Positions 1 to 8,800 of a stretch of 64,000 nt of DNA are shown piece after piece. The position numbers and the translations under genes were made by a program. How positions within the stretch are numbered: the first letter of the stretch is position 1; each line of letters opens with the position of its first letter. The notes beneath the pieces were generated by a model. It was not told where the DNA came from, did no database searches, and was given only the letters and a program-made list of their open reading frames with translations. This DNA is from JBFAPK01 sp040676675 (GTDB lineage: Bacteria; Actinomycetota; Actinomycetes; Mycobacteriales; Micromonosporaceae): assembly GCF_040676675.1 (NCBI RefSeq), contig NZ_JBFAPK010000009.1, positions 138,231 through 202,230 of the forward strand. Reading direction: 5' to 3'.

Positions 1-275
1 GCGATCGCGGCGAGCTGCCCGATCTGCTGGAAGCTCGGCGAGACGGCGGTACGCAGGATGTCGGCGGCGAGCTGGAACTCCAGCCCGAGAGTGAGGAAGC
101 GGCCCAGCGCGAGCCGGATGTGCGTGAAGACGGCGCTGTGCCGGTGCCGGACCCCCTCCGTCACGAAGCGGATCACCGCCCAGGCGGCGCCGATGAAGAT
201 CACTCCGGCTCCGGCCGCCTCGACGATGGTGACCAGCACCTCGACGACCCGGCGCAGGAGGTCCTCGCCCACCAC
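1..275 (-). CDS. DUF1622 family membrane protein (partial, 3' end outside window)
   Basis: The window opens inside this minus-strand gene, so the C-terminus is missing and about 91 codons are visible. The start is one of two adjacent GTG codons (275 or 272), with a G-rich stretch just upstream. Residues ~10-36 form a hydrophobic helix; a basic stretch follows, then the segment AADILRTAVSPSFQQIGQLA, which is typical of DUF1622 inner-membrane proteins. The function of the family is unknown. It is divergent from the carboxypeptidase gene, with 97 bp between the two starts. Family assignment rests on the pattern of the conserved segment only. Confidence 0.75.
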   Translation of the reverse strand, partial: MVGEDLLRRVVEVLVTIVEAAGAGVIFIGAAWAVIRFVTEGVRHRHSAVFTHIRLALGRFLTLGLEFQLAADILRTAVSPSFQQIGQLAAI

Positions 276-359
276 CGCACCCCCTACCCCGCCCGGCGCC
301 GACCGGCATCGCAGGCACGATATCCCGGCGAATCGACTTCACGGCGGCACCCGGGGGAT

Positions 360-365
360 TACCTT
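360..365 (+). promoter_or_regulatory. candidate -10 box of a leaderless promoter (TACCTT)
   Basis: TACCTT lies exactly 7 nt before the ATG at 373 and no Shine-Dalgarno sequence is present. A TANNNT box at this distance places the transcription start at the start codon. Inference from spacing only. Confidence 0.5.
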
Positions 366-372
366 CCGTTAC

Positions 373-1665
373 ATGGCTCGTTCGCGTTCGGCCGCCGCCC
401 TGGTGAGCGCGCTGCTGGCGGTGTCGCCGCTGCTGACCGGGGGGACCACGCCCCTGGCCGCGCCGGCCGGGGTGGCCGCGCTCGTACCGCACCCGGGACA
501 GGTCGCCGTGGCCGCCCGCGCCCCGCACCGGCCGTGTCCCGAACCGTCACCGGCGGTGCCTCGCCCGTCGCACCCGGCCCGGCCGACCCCCGACGCCACG
601 CAGGGCGCGGTCGGCGGGCCGGCCCTCGCCACGGCGGGGCTCGCCACCGCTCCCGGCACCCCGACGCCACCGCCGGTCACCGCGACCTCCTGGGTGGTGG
701 CCGACCTGAACACCGGCGCGGTGCTGGGCGCCTGCGGCCCGCACGAGTACGGCGTGCCGGCGAGCGTACAGAAACTGCTGCTCGCGGCGGCGTTCATGCC
801 CGACCTGAAGCCGGAGCAGAAGGTACGGGTCACCGCCGGGGACCTCGACTTCGAGCCGGGCAGCTCGGCCATGGGGCTGGTGCTCGACGGCGAGTACACG
901 GTCGAGACCCTCTGGCTCGGGCTGCTGCTGAACTCCGGCAACGACGCGGCGAACACGCTCGCCCGGCTCGGCGGCGGCCCGGACGGGCTGGCCGGCGGGC
1001 TGCGGGAGATGAACGCGGAGGCGCGCCGGCTGGGCGCGTACCAGACGCACGCCGCCACCCCGTCCGGCCTGGACGGCCCGGGCCAGTACACCAGCGCGTA
1101 CGACCTGGCCCTGATCGCGCGGGCCTGCTTCGCCCGGGAGGACTTCCGCCGCTACGCCTCCACCCGGGAGGCGCAGGTGCCGGCGCAGCCGCCGGCCCAC
1201 GCGCGCGGCTTCGCGATGTTCAACGACAACCAGCTGCTCTTCAAGTACCCGGGCGCGCTGGGCGGCAAGACCGGCTACACCGACCTGGCCCGGCACAGCT
1301 TCGTGGGGGCCGCGGAGCGCGACGGCCGGCGGCTGCTGGTGACGCTGCTCGGCGCCGAGAACCAGCCGCAGGCCGGCTGGCAGCAGGGTGCCGCGCTGCT
1401 CGACTGGGGCTTCGGGCTGCGCCCCGACACGGCCGTCGGCCGGCTCGTCGACCGCACCCCCGACAGGTCCACGGCGTCGCCGGCCGCGGCAGCCCCCTCC
1501 GCGGTCGCCCGGGCCGCCGCGGAGGGCGCGGCCGAGGTGCGCCCCGCCGGAGGTACCGGGGAGCGCTCGCCGCTGCTGCTGGCCGCGCTCGCCGGCGGTG
1601 GGCTCGCGGCGCTGGTGCTGCTCTTCGCGCTGGTGAGGCGGCGCCGCGCCCGGCGAGGCATGTGA
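373..1665 (+). CDS. D-alanyl-D-alanine carboxypeptidase (peptidase S11, low-molecular-weight PBP)
   Basis: Trims the terminal D-Ala from peptidoglycan pentapeptides outside the membrane. The 430-residue protein starts with a signal peptide (basic residues, then a hydrophobic stretch to about residue 35), followed by a Pro/Ala-rich linker. All three penicillin-binding motifs are present and correctly ordered: SVQK at 131-134 (nucleophile Ser131), SGN at 188-190 and KTG at 299-301. A C-terminal hydrophobic helix with an Arg-rich tail (about 395-430) should anchor it in the membrane. The open frame extends upstream to 58, but the ATG at 373 directly precedes the signal peptide and has a -10 box 7 nt away, so the extension is rejected. 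It is monocistronic. Confidence 0.93.
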   Translation: MARSRSAAALVSALLAVSPLLTGGTTPLAAPAGVAALVPHPGQVAVAARAPHRPCPEPSPAVPRPSHPARPTPDATQGAVGGPALATAGLATAPGTPTPPPVTATSWVVADLNTGAVLGACGPHEYGVPASVQKLLLAAAFMPDLKPEQKVRVTAGDLDFEPGSSAMGLVLDGEYTVETLWLGLLLNSGNDAANTLARLGGGPDGLAGGLREMNAEARRLGAYQTHAATPSGLDGPGQYTSAYDLALIARACFAREDFRRYASTREAQVPAQPPAHARGFAMFNDNQLLFKYPGALGGKTGYTDLARHSFVGAAERDGRRLLVTLLGAENQPQAGWQQGAALLDWGFGLRPDTAVGRLVDRTPDRSTASPAAAAPSAVARAAAEGAAEVRPAGGTGERSPLLLAALAGGGLAALVLLFALVRRRRARRGM

Positions 1666-1812
1666 TTCCGACGGGCGGGTCGAGCCGTGTGGTCGCGACA
1701 CGCGGGCCGGGGCGTGTGATCCCTCACGCCGCGCGCTGATCTTGTCCGGCGCCGGTCCGCGCGGCAGTAGCGTTGCCAGGGTTGACGGCACCCCTCGCAG
1801 CGGAAAGTCGGT
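1666..1812. other. intergenic region with short inverted repeats
   Basis: 147 bp between the carboxypeptidase and MFS genes. It holds two weak inverted repeats: CGTGT/ACACG at 1686-1702 and GGCGTG/CACGCC at 1711-1730, which could end transcription of the upstream gene. A GGAAAG ribosome binding site precedes the next ATG. I see no clear promoter. Confidence 0.35.
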
Positions 1813-3093
1813 ATGACAGACACCTCGCCCCGCGTCGGTCCGGACCGGGGACCGGTCGACTCCTCCCCGGCGCCCACGGCCACCGATCAGGCGCCCACCG
1901 CCGCTCCCGACCCGGCGCCGCGCAGCCTGCGGGTGCTGACCGTGCTCCTCGCGGTGGCCTGCGGTGTCACGGTCGCGAACCTGTACTACGCCCAGCCGCT
2001 GCTCGACCTCATCGCCGGTGACTTCCGCCTGGGCCAGGGCACGGCCGCCCTGATGGTGACGCTGACCCAGCTGGGGTACGCGGCCGGCCTGCTGCTGCTC
2101 GCCCCGCTCGGCGACCTGCTGGAGAACCGGGCCCTGGCCTCCCGTACGCTGCTCGCCACCGCCGCTGCGCTCTTCGCCGCCGCCGCGGCACCGGACTTCG
2201 GGGTGCTGCTGGCCGCGTCGGTGCTGATCGGCGTCACCTCGGTGGTGGTGCAGATCCTCGTACCGCTCGCCGCGCACCTGGCGCCCGCCGCCACCCGCGG
2301 CCGGCTGGTCGGCCGGGTGATGAGCGGACTGCTGCTGGGCATCCTGCTGGCCCGTACCTTCTCCAGCCTGGTGGCGGCGCACGGCGGGTGGCGCAGCATC
2401 TACGTGGTCTCGGGCGTGCTGATGCTCGCCCTGTCGCTGACCCTGGCCCGGATGCTCCCCCACCGCCGGCCCGCGCCGCGCACCACCTACCCGCGGCTCA
2501 TGGCCTCGATCGTGCAGCTGGTCCGGACCGAGCCGGTGCTGCGCCGCCGGGCGGTGTCGCAGGCGCTGATGTTCGGCGCGTTCAGCAGCTTCTGGACCTC
2601 GATCGCCTACCAGCTCATCGACGTACACCATTTCTCGCAGACCGGCGTCGGGGTATTCGCGCTGGTCGGCGCGGCGGGCGCGGCGGCGGCGCCGATCGCC
2701 GGCCGGCTCGGGGACCACGGCCACGGCTGGCGGGCCAGCGGCGCGGCGGTGGCGCTGGGGCTGGTCGCGATCGCGCTGGCCGGCTTCGGCGCCGGCTACG
2801 TGGTCCTGCTCGCGGCCGGCGGGGTGTTGCTGGATCTCGCCGTCCAGGGCCACCAGGTGCTGAGTCAGCAGGAGATCTACCAGCTCCGACCCGACGCGCG
2901 GGCCCGGGTCAACACCGTCTTCATGACCACCGTCTTCGTGGCGGGGGCGGCCGCCTCCGGGATCTCCGGAGCCCTGCACGAGCGCTTCGGGTGGGGCGGG
3001 GTCAGCGTCTTCACGGCGCTGCTGCTCCTCGCGAACCTGCTGATCTGGCTGGTCGCCGGCCGCTCCCGGGCCCGGCGCCGCGCCATCGCCTAG
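1813..3093 (+). CDS. MFS transporter (efflux type)
   Basis: A 426-residue major facilitator with a ~40-residue Pro/Ala-rich hydrophilic N-terminus and about 12 predicted membrane helices. The first helix ends in ANLYYAQPLL, a signature of small-molecule efflux MFS proteins of the YgaY/NepI-like type. GDLLENR after the second helix is the cytoplasmic loop 2-3 motif. ATG at 1813 is preceded by GGAAAG at good spacing. The substrate cannot be read from the sequence. It converges on the aldo/keto reductase gene across a strong hairpin. Confidence 0.88.
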   Translation: MTDTSPRVGPDRGPVDSSPAPTATDQAPTAAPDPAPRSLRVLTVLLAVACGVTVANLYYAQPLLDLIAGDFRLGQGTAALMVTLTQLGYAAGLLLLAPLGDLLENRALASRTLLATAAALFAAAAAPDFGVLLAASVLIGVTSVVVQILVPLAAHLAPAATRGRLVGRVMSGLLLGILLARTFSSLVAAHGGWRSIYVVSGVLMLALSLTLARMLPHRRPAPRTTYPRLMASIVQLVRTEPVLRRRAVSQALMFGAFSSFWTSIAYQLIDVHHFSQTGVGVFALVGAAGAAAAPIAGRLGDHGHGWRASGAAVALGLVAIALAGFGAGYVVLLAAGGVLLDLAVQGHQVLSQQEIYQLRPDARARVNTVFMTTVFVAGAAASGISGALHERFGWGGVSVFTALLLLANLLIWLVAGRSRARRRAIA

Positions 3094-3224
3094 CCCGAGA
3101 CGTGCGGGTTCCCGTCGGTCACCCGGAGCATCACCCCGGCGAGCACCGGCACCGATGGCCGCCGCTGGTGGCGGGGCCCTGAGGGGACGCGGTTAGCCGC
3201 GCGGCGGGACGAGTCCGTGCCACG

Positions 3225-3264
3225 GCGGGGTCGGGCGGTTCGCGGGGGAACCACCCGACCCCGC
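3225..3264. terminator. bidirectional hairpin terminator
   Basis: Inverted repeat of 16 bp (3225-3240 with 3249-3264, one mismatch) around an 8-nt loop, between the convergent MFS and aldo/keto reductase genes. It has no T run, as is usual for actinobacterial terminators. Confidence 0.7.
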
Positions 3265-3278
3265 GGGGCGTACGCCGG

Positions 3279-4145
3279 TCAGGCGGCCGATGCCAGCGCC
3301 TCGAACTCGGCGTCGGTCAGCTTGATGCCGGCCGCGCCGATGTTCTGCTCCAGGTGGGCGACCGAGGACGTGCCGGGGATCGGCAGCATCACCGGCGAGC
3401 GCTGGAGCAGCCAGGCCAGCGCGAGCTGCGACGGCGTGGCGCCGTGGCTACGCGCGATCTCGGCGAGCGGTCCGGTGGCACCGGCGAGCGGCCCGCTCGC
3501 GAGCGGGGCCCACGGGATGAAGCCGATGCCGTGCTCGGTGGAGTACTCGAGCAGCGACTCGGCGGACCGGTCGCTCAGGTTGTACCGGTTCTGCACCGAC
3601 ACGATCTTCGCGAACTCCGAGGCCGCCTCGACGTCGGCAACCGTCACCTCGCTGAGGCCGATGTGCCGGATCTTGCCCTCGTCCTGGAGCGCCTTGAGCT
3701 CGCCGATCTGCTCGGCCAGCGGAACCTTCGGGTCGATGCGGTGCAGCTGGAGCAGGTCGATCCGGTCCACCCCGAGGTGGCGCAGGTTCAGCTCCACCTG
3801 CTGCCGCAGGTACTCGGGACGACCGACCGGGATCCATCGGCCCGGACCCTGGCGGGTGAAGCCGACCTTGGTCGCGATGACCAGGCCCTCCGGGTACGGA
3901 TGCAGCGCCTTCTTGATCAGAAGATCGGCCGTGTACGGCCCGTAGGCGTCGGCCGTGTCGATAAGGTTCACGCCGAGTTCCACCGAGCGCCGCAGTACGC
4001 GCACGGCCTCCTCGGGGTCGCGCGGGTCGCCCCACACGCCCTGGCCGGTGAGCTGCATCGCCCCGAACCCGAGCCGGGTCACCCGGAGGTCTCCGCCGAG
4101 CAGGAAGGTGCCGCTCGCGGTCGCGTTGGCGGTGGTGTCCGTCAT
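3279..4145 (-). CDS. aldo/keto reductase
   Basis: NAD(P)H-dependent oxidoreductase with a TIM-barrel fold, 288 residues, the usual length. The catalytic tetrad is complete: Asp63 and Tyr68 in LIDTADAYG, Lys93 in IATKVG and His135 in LLQLHRID. The C-terminal IPGTSS segment is the cofactor phosphate-binding region. The start at 4145 has a GGAG ribosome binding site 5-6 nt upstream; the much longer open frame reading in from 5972 runs antisense to the kinase operon and is not coding. The physiological substrate is unknown. It is divergent from the two-component operon, with about 258 bp between. Confidence 0.92.
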   Translation of the reverse strand: MTDTTANATASGTFLLGGDLRVTRLGFGAMQLTGQGVWGDPRDPEEAVRVLRRSVELGVNLIDTADAYGPYTADLLIKKALHPYPEGLVIATKVGFTRQGPGRWIPVGRPEYLRQQVELNLRHLGVDRIDLLQLHRIDPKVPLAEQIGELKALQDEGKIRHIGLSEVTVADVEAASEFAKIVSVQNRYNLSDRSAESLLEYSTEHGIGFIPWAPLASGPLAGATGPLAEIARSHGATPSQLALAWLLQRSPVMLPIPGTSSVAHLEQNIGAAGIKLTDAEFEALASAA

Positions 4146-4303
4146 GTCAACTCCAAAACTGAACGGAAGCGCACAGTACGGGTGGGAAACCTCCCCGGGC
4201 ACCGCCGCTATTCCGCCCCGGCCCCTCATGATCGACAGAACACAGCCACGCGAAACGGCCCGGCGCCGCCGCGGCACATCCGAGCCGGCCGGGCCATTTG
4301 TGC

Positions 4304-4309
4304 TATTAT
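4304..4309 (+). promoter_or_regulatory. possible -10 box (TATTAT) upstream of kinase operon
   Basis: TATTAT is an AT-rich island in GC-rich DNA 95 nt before the kinase start. No convincing -35 hexamer lies 17 nt upstream, so this is only a candidate. Confidence 0.3.
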
Positions 4310-4403
4310 CCTCCGTCGATGTGACGATTGCCCCGGCCCGGGCCCGCCCCCGGTCGGAGCGGTCGGCCCGAACATCCGCGCGCCGGTCGCCGAGAGGAAC
4401 GCG

Positions 4404-5606
4404 TTGACGTCCGCAACGACCGCTGGTGAGATCCCGGGCCCCCGGGCGGCCGGGGTCAGACCGGCCAGCAGCGCGCTGGTCCGGGTATTCGCGATCTTCC
4501 CCGCGCTGATCCGGCTCACCTGCGGCCTGGCCGGCGCGGTGGTGGCCCTCGCGGTACGGGGCGCCCCGGTGCAGACCTCCCTGCTCGTACCGGTGGTCGG
4601 GGTGCTCACCGCCTGGTCGGTCCTGTTCGCGGTCTGGACGCTGGGCAGCGGGCTCGGTACCCCGGTGGTCCTCGTCGACCTGACCCTGACCGCGGCGACC
4701 TGCCTGCTCATGGACCGCCTGGTCGCCGCCGAGGTGCTGCCCGGCGAGGTGAGCTGGGTGGCGATCCTGGCCAGCACCTCGGTCATCCTCGCCCAGTTCG
4801 GGCTGCGCGCGCCGGCCTCCATCCCGGCCGGGCTGCTCGTGGCGGCGGCGTACGCGCTGGGGGCGCACCGGTCCGGCGACGACACCGAGGCGGTGGCGCA
4901 CGCCACCACCCTGGTGGTGCAGACCCTCTGCACCGCCGGGCTGGTCTTCCTCACCCGCCGCAGCAGCCGCACCGCCGACGCGGTCTTCGACGGCTACCAG
5001 CGCAGCTCCCGCGACGCGCTGATCGCCCGGGCCGCCCGCGAGGCCGAGCGGCGGCAGAACCGCGACCTGCACGACACGGTGCTCTCCACGCTCACCGTCG
5101 TCGGCCTCGGCGCGGTCGGGACCGGCTCGTCCGCGCTGCGCGAGCGGGCCGCCGCCGACCTGCGTACGCTCACCGAGCAGGCCAGCGCGCGGACCCGGGA
5201 GGACGGCCCGCGGGCCGACCCGGCCGGGGCCGTCGGGCTGGACGAGCGGCTGCGGGACCTCACCGGGCGGTACCCGCGACTGCGGCTGACCAACGACGTC
5301 GCGGCGGTCGCCGCCGTGCCGCCGGCCGTCGCCGAGGCGATCGTCGACAGCGCGGCCGAGGCGCTCGCCAACGTGGCCCGGCACGCGCCGGACGCCGCGG
5401 TCGGCCTGCGGCTCACCGAGCGCGGCGGGACCGTGCTCGTGGAGGTCGCCGACGACGGGCCGGGCTTCGACCCGGGCGCGGTACCGCTGCACCGCTTCGG
5501 GCTGCGCGAGTCGGTGCTGGGGCGGATGGCGACCGCTGGTGGGCGGGCCGAGGTGGACTCGGCCCCCGGCCGGGGCACCCTGATCCGCTTGACGTGGTCC
5601 CGGTGA
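4404..5606 (+). CDS. membrane sensor histidine kinase (HisKA_3/HATPase type)
   Basis: Sensor kinase of the NarL-partner class, 400 residues. About five hydrophobic helices fill residues 25-190. A basic linker and the phospho-acceptor box follow, QNRDLHDTVL with His223, then a HATPase domain with N-box EALANVARHA (Asn323) and G-box DDGPGFDPG near the C-terminus. The TTG at 4404 is chosen because GAGAGG stands just upstream and no ATG or GTG in frame is better placed; the open frame extends to 3354, but that part is antisense to the aldo/keto reductase. The last 13 bp overlap the next gene, so translation is probably coupled. The signal sensed is unknown. Confidence 0.85.
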   Translation: MTSATTAGEIPGPRAAGVRPASSALVRVFAIFPALIRLTCGLAGAVVALAVRGAPVQTSLLVPVVGVLTAWSVLFAVWTLGSGLGTPVVLVDLTLTAATCLLMDRLVAAEVLPGEVSWVAILASTSVILAQFGLRAPASIPAGLLVAAAYALGAHRSGDDTEAVAHATTLVVQTLCTAGLVFLTRRSSRTADAVFDGYQRSSRDALIARAAREAERRQNRDLHDTVLSTLTVVGLGAVGTGSSALRERAAADLRTLTEQASARTREDGPRADPAGAVGLDERLRDLTGRYPRLRLTNDVAAVAAVPPAVAEAIVDSAAEALANVARHAPDAAVGLRLTERGGTVLVEVADDGPGFDPGAVPLHRFGLRESVLGRMATAGGRAEVDSAPGRGTLIRLTWSR

Positions 5607-6913
5607 CGGCGCGGATCCCGGCCCGCACCGGCGGGCCCGTACCGGCCAGCCGGGACGGCGGCGGCACGACCGCGACCGGCGGCCCGGACGGCGCCGCCGC
5701 GACCGCGACCGGCGCCCCGGACGGCGCCGCCACGGCCGCCGCCGACACCGGTACGGCCATGGCGGACGTCGCGTCGATCTCGGACCGGGGCACCCGGATC
5801 GCCCTGGTCCTGATCGCCTTCGGCTGGCACACGGCCATCGGCCTCCCCGCGGTCGTCGACAAGTGGAGCCAACTGCGCCTGCCCTGGGTCGTCGGCGCCG
5901 GCTGGCTGCTCTTCGTGGTCGTGGGGCTCGTCGCCGCCGTACGCCTGCTGCGCGGCGGCCGGGTGCCGGCATCGCTGCTGGCCGGAGCGCTGCTGCTGGT
6001 CGACGCGGCGGTCTTCGCCAGCGTCCCCGCGGCGCTGCTCTTCGACTCGGCGAACTTCGGTTGGGGCACGGTCGGCTGGTTCCTGCTGCTGGTGCTCTGG
6101 GAGCGGCGGATCGCCTGGCTGGTCGCCGCGCTCACGGTCAACGCGGTCGTCGCGCTGGTGGCGGTGCTGCTGCTGGCCGACGGCAGCGCCGCCGACCTGA
6201 GCCGCTACGCCATGTACGTCTACGGCACCGCCACCCTGCCGGTCTTCCTGGCCTTCGCGGGCGCGGCCCTGCGTACCCTGGCCGCCAGCACGGCCGGCAC
6301 GGCGGCGGCGCGGGCCAGGCTGGAGGCCGAACGAATCGCCGCCCGGCGCGCCCGGGCCGACCGGCGGGAGCGGCTGTCGATGGTGAGCCAGACCGCCGGG
6401 GCCGTGCTGGCGGAGCTGGCCGACGGTCGGGCCGACCCGGCCGACCCGCGGGTGCAGCGGCGCTGCGCGCTGGAGGCCGCCCGGCTGCGCCGCCTGATCG
6501 CGGAGTCGGACGACGTACCCGATCCGCTGCTGCACGAGCTGCGGGCCGCCATCGACATCGCCGAGCGCAACGGCCTGCCGGTCGAGCTGGTCGCGGTGGG
6601 AACGCTGCCCGCGCTGCCGGTGCACATCCGCCGCCAGCTCGCCGAACCGCTCACCACCGCGCTGGCCGCGGCCCGGCAGTGGGCCCGGCTCACCGTGGTC
6701 GGGCAGCCGGACGAGGTGGTGGTGAGCCTGGTCGCCCCCGCCGGCGGCGCACCCGAGGCGGACGGCGGTGACCCGTCGCCGGCGGACCGTGGGCGGACCG
6801 CCGTGGACGGTGCGGGGACGCCGGCGGCGGACGGTGGCGCCGGCGAGGTTGAATTCGGGTACGAGCAGGACGGGGAGCTGGTATGGGCGCAGACCCGGTG
6901 GCGGGTGCCGTGA
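5594..6913 (+). CDS. degenerate histidine-kinase-like membrane protein
   Basis: This 439-residue protein has the layout of the upstream kinase (about five membrane helices at roughly 60-245, then a charged helical region and an alpha/beta tail) but lacks the key residues. The segment where an H-box would lie reads RERLSMVSQTAGAVLAEL without the acceptor His. The expected N-box region reads EPLTTALAAARQWA without the Asn, and no glycine-rich lid is visible. It therefore probably does not bind ATP or phosphorylate and may modulate the kinase or bind signals. Starts: GTG 5594, GTG 5603 (GTGA overlap with the kinase stop) or ATG 5759 after an Ala/Gly/Thr-rich stretch. It overlaps the response regulator gene by 31 bp. 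Confidence 0.7.
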   Translation: MVPVTARIPARTGGPVPASRDGGGTTATGGPDGAAATATGAPDGAATAAADTGTAMADVASISDRGTRIALVLIAFGWHTAIGLPAVVDKWSQLRLPWVVGAGWLLFVVVGLVAAVRLLRGGRVPASLLAGALLLVDAAVFASVPAALLFDSANFGWGTVGWFLLLVLWERRIAWLVAALTVNAVVALVAVLLLADGSAADLSRYAMYVYGTATLPVFLAFAGAALRTLAASTAGTAAARARLEAERIAARRARADRRERLSMVSQTAGAVLAELADGRADPADPRVQRRCALEAARLRRLIAESDDVPDPLLHELRAAIDIAERNGLPVELVAVGTLPALPVHIRRQLAEPLTTALAAARQWARLTVVGQPDEVVVSLVAPAGGAPEADGGDPSPADRGRTAVDGAGTPAADGGAGEVEFGYEQDGELVWAQTRWRVP

Positions 6914-7608
6914 ACGGCGGGGAACGGCAGTTCACCGTCGCGATCATCGACGACCATCCGGTGGTCGTCGAGGGCGTCCGCTCCTGGCTCGCCGCCGAAC
7001 CGCGGCTGAGCGTCATCGCGACCGGCGACGACCCGGACGTCGTGCTGGGTCCCGGCGCTCAGGCACCCGACGTCGTCCTGCTCGACCTGCGGCTGCGCGG
7101 ACACCTCGCGATCGACAAGGTGGCCGAGCTGAGCACCGCCGGGCAGCGGGTGGTGGTCTACTCCGAACACACCGAGGCGGAGACGATCCTCGCCGTGCTC
7201 GACGCGGGCGCGGTGGCCTTCCTCGCCAAGCACGAGGGCCGGGAACACTGCGTCGCCACCGTGCTCGCGGCCGCGGCCGACCGGCCGTACGTGCCGCCCG
7301 CGCTCGCGGGCGCGATCGTCGGGGACCGGCGCTCGGACCGGCCCACGCTCTCCGAGAAGGAGCGCGAGGCGCTGCTGCTCTGGTTCCAGTCGATGTCGAA
7401 GGCGTCGGTGGCCCGCCGGATGAACATCAGCGAGCACACCGTCAAGCAGTACGTCGACCGGGCCCGGATCAAGTACGCCCGGGCGGGGCGGCCGGCGGCC
7501 ACGAAGGCGGCGCTGCTCGCCCGAGCGATCGAGGACGGACTCGTACGGGCGGAGGAAATCGGCAACTACCGGTCGTACGCCTCGCCGCCCGACCAGCCGA
7601 CCCCCTAA
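6883..7608 (+). CDS. NarL/FixJ family response regulator
   Basis: 241-residue transcription factor. The receiver domain (about 17-125) has the acidic pair Asp23-Asp24, phospho-acceptor Asp68 in LLDLRL and conserved Lys116 in FLAKHEG. A C-terminal LuxR-type helix-turn-helix (about 160-225) contains SEKEREALLLW and NISEHTVKQYV. ATG 6883 has GGGGAG six bases upstream; GTG 6910, which forms GTGA with the stop of the previous gene, is the alternative. It ends a three-gene operon, so it is the likely phosphorylation target of the kinase encoded at 4404-5606. Confidence 0.92.
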   Translation: MGADPVAGAVNGGERQFTVAIIDDHPVVVEGVRSWLAAEPRLSVIATGDDPDVVLGPGAQAPDVVLLDLRLRGHLAIDKVAELSTAGQRVVVYSEHTEAETILAVLDAGAVAFLAKHEGREHCVATVLAAAADRPYVPPALAGAIVGDRRSDRPTLSEKEREALLLWFQSMSKASVARRMNISEHTVKQYVDRARIKYARAGRPAATKAALLARAIEDGLVRAEEIGNYRSYASPPDQPTP

Positions 7609-7681
7609 CGACCGTCATGACGCGGCCCGCGCCGTCGGCCAGTCTCATAGCGAAGAAGTTCCTCACAGGAGGCCTTCGCGC

Positions 7682-8524
7682 ATGAGCACCGACGCATCCC
7701 CGTTCTTCATCCGCCCGCACCGCTTCGACGACCCGGGCGAGGACGACCGTACCTATCCGCGGCTGGACGGCCGCCGGCAGATCGCGCTGGACGCGAGCGA
7801 GCGGGTGCTCTGGCGGGGCCGGGTCGGACTCTCCGGTTACCTGCTCGGACCGCGAATGGGCAACGGCGTACTGCACTGGTCGCTGCCGGGACGGGTCGAG
7901 GTGACGGTGACCGACCGGCGGCTGGCGTTCGTCCGCGAGGGCAGCCACCTCGAACGCGTCGCGGCCGGGGCGGACGCCGATCCCGAGCCGCTCTCCACGG
8001 GTCGGCACCGCCGCCGGCCGCCGCGGGCGGGCAACCGGGTCGCCGCCGGGCAGGTCCGCTGGCAGTGGCCGTCGCGGCTGCACCTGCTACCGGCCGCCGC
8101 CGCGACGGCGTACGCGCCGGCCCGGCCCGAGCAGGTCCTGCTGGTCTGCGACAGCCTCCGGACGATCCGGCAGCCGGCGCTCGCCCTGGCCGGAGGCGAC
8201 CTCGGCACCCCGGGCGCGGCCCGTGACCTGCTGCACCTCGTCCGCCGGGCGATCGCCCGCTTCCGGCTGGCACACTCCGGCACCGTGGAGCTGTCGCCGC
8301 CGGAACGCGACGCGCTCACCAGCCGCGCCGGTTCGAGGCTGTTCGCCGACGAACTCGCCGACCCGGACCGCGGCATCCAGCTGCCCGGGTCGCTGGTCAT
8401 CGAGTTCCTGCACCGAGACGACTACTACCGCCGAGCCGCGCGGAGCCAACCCTCCCCCACCCGGGCTCCTCGCACCGGTACGCCGGAATACTGGCGCTCC
8501 GGTCAGCCCGGCTCGGCATCCTGA
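7682..8524 (+). CDS. hypothetical protein, possible bacterial PH-like domain
   Basis: Not confidently recognised. A 280-residue soluble protein without signal peptide or membrane helices. Residues ~40-90 contain ERVLWRGRVGL followed by a beta-rich segment ending in VTVTDRRLAFV, a pattern like the strands of bacterial PH/GRAM domains, but this is only a resemblance. The middle is Arg/Pro-rich and the C-terminus is disordered. A strong AGGAGG precedes the ATG. It lies 73 bp after the response regulator gene on the same strand and may belong to that transcription unit, which ends in the hairpin overlapping its stop codon. Confidence 0.7.
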   Translation: MSTDASPFFIRPHRFDDPGEDDRTYPRLDGRRQIALDASERVLWRGRVGLSGYLLGPRMGNGVLHWSLPGRVEVTVTDRRLAFVREGSHLERVAAGADADPEPLSTGRHRRRPPRAGNRVAAGQVRWQWPSRLHLLPAAAATAYAPARPEQVLLVCDSLRTIRQPALALAGGDLGTPGAARDLLHLVRRAIARFRLAHSGTVELSPPERDALTSRAGSRLFADELADPDRGIQLPGSLVIEFLHRDDYYRRAARSQPSPTRAPRTGTPEYWRSGQPGSAS

Positions 8525-8564
8525 TCGGGTCGGGCCCGAGGGGTCCCGGGCCCGACCCGATCAG
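8521..8564 (+). terminator. strong hairpin terminator
   Basis: Perfect 18-bp inverted repeat (8521-8538 with 8547-8564) with an 8-nt loop, beginning at the stop codon of the preceding gene. It should end the 4404-8524 transcription unit. Confidence 0.8.
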
Positions 8565-8788
8565 CCGATCTTCCGCACACTCGCTGTGTATCCCCGCGCT
8601 CGCGCGCTTCGCGGCGCCTGGGAGGCGGTGTCTTCCCCTCCGCAACGGTGTGGGTGACGGGTCGTTCGCCGCGACGCGTCGGTCCAGACACACCGGCGCC
8701 GCTGCGCGCACTCGCTGGTTACGCCCTGAGCGGATCTGCTGTGGGCGAATTCGAGGCCACGCGGGCGTACCGCCGGGCGGACCCGGGC

Positions 8789-8794
8789 CAGGAT
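8789..8794 (+). promoter_or_regulatory. candidate -10 box of a leaderless promoter (CAGGAT)
   Basis: CAGGAT, one base off TAGGAT, lies 6 nt before the ATG at 8801. It supports that start over the upstream GTG at 8741. Confidence 0.4.
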
Positions 8795-8800
8795 GGCCCG

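Noticed and set aside
4146..5972. Upstream extension of the aldo/keto reductase frame to 897 codons
   Set aside because: The extension is antisense to the histidine kinase and Arg/Pro-rich; a good ribosome binding site supports the start at 4145.
8571..8740. Coding region upstream of the alpha/beta hydrolase (frame open from 8648)
   Set aside because: No ribosome binding site, poor codon character and no family match before ATG 8801.
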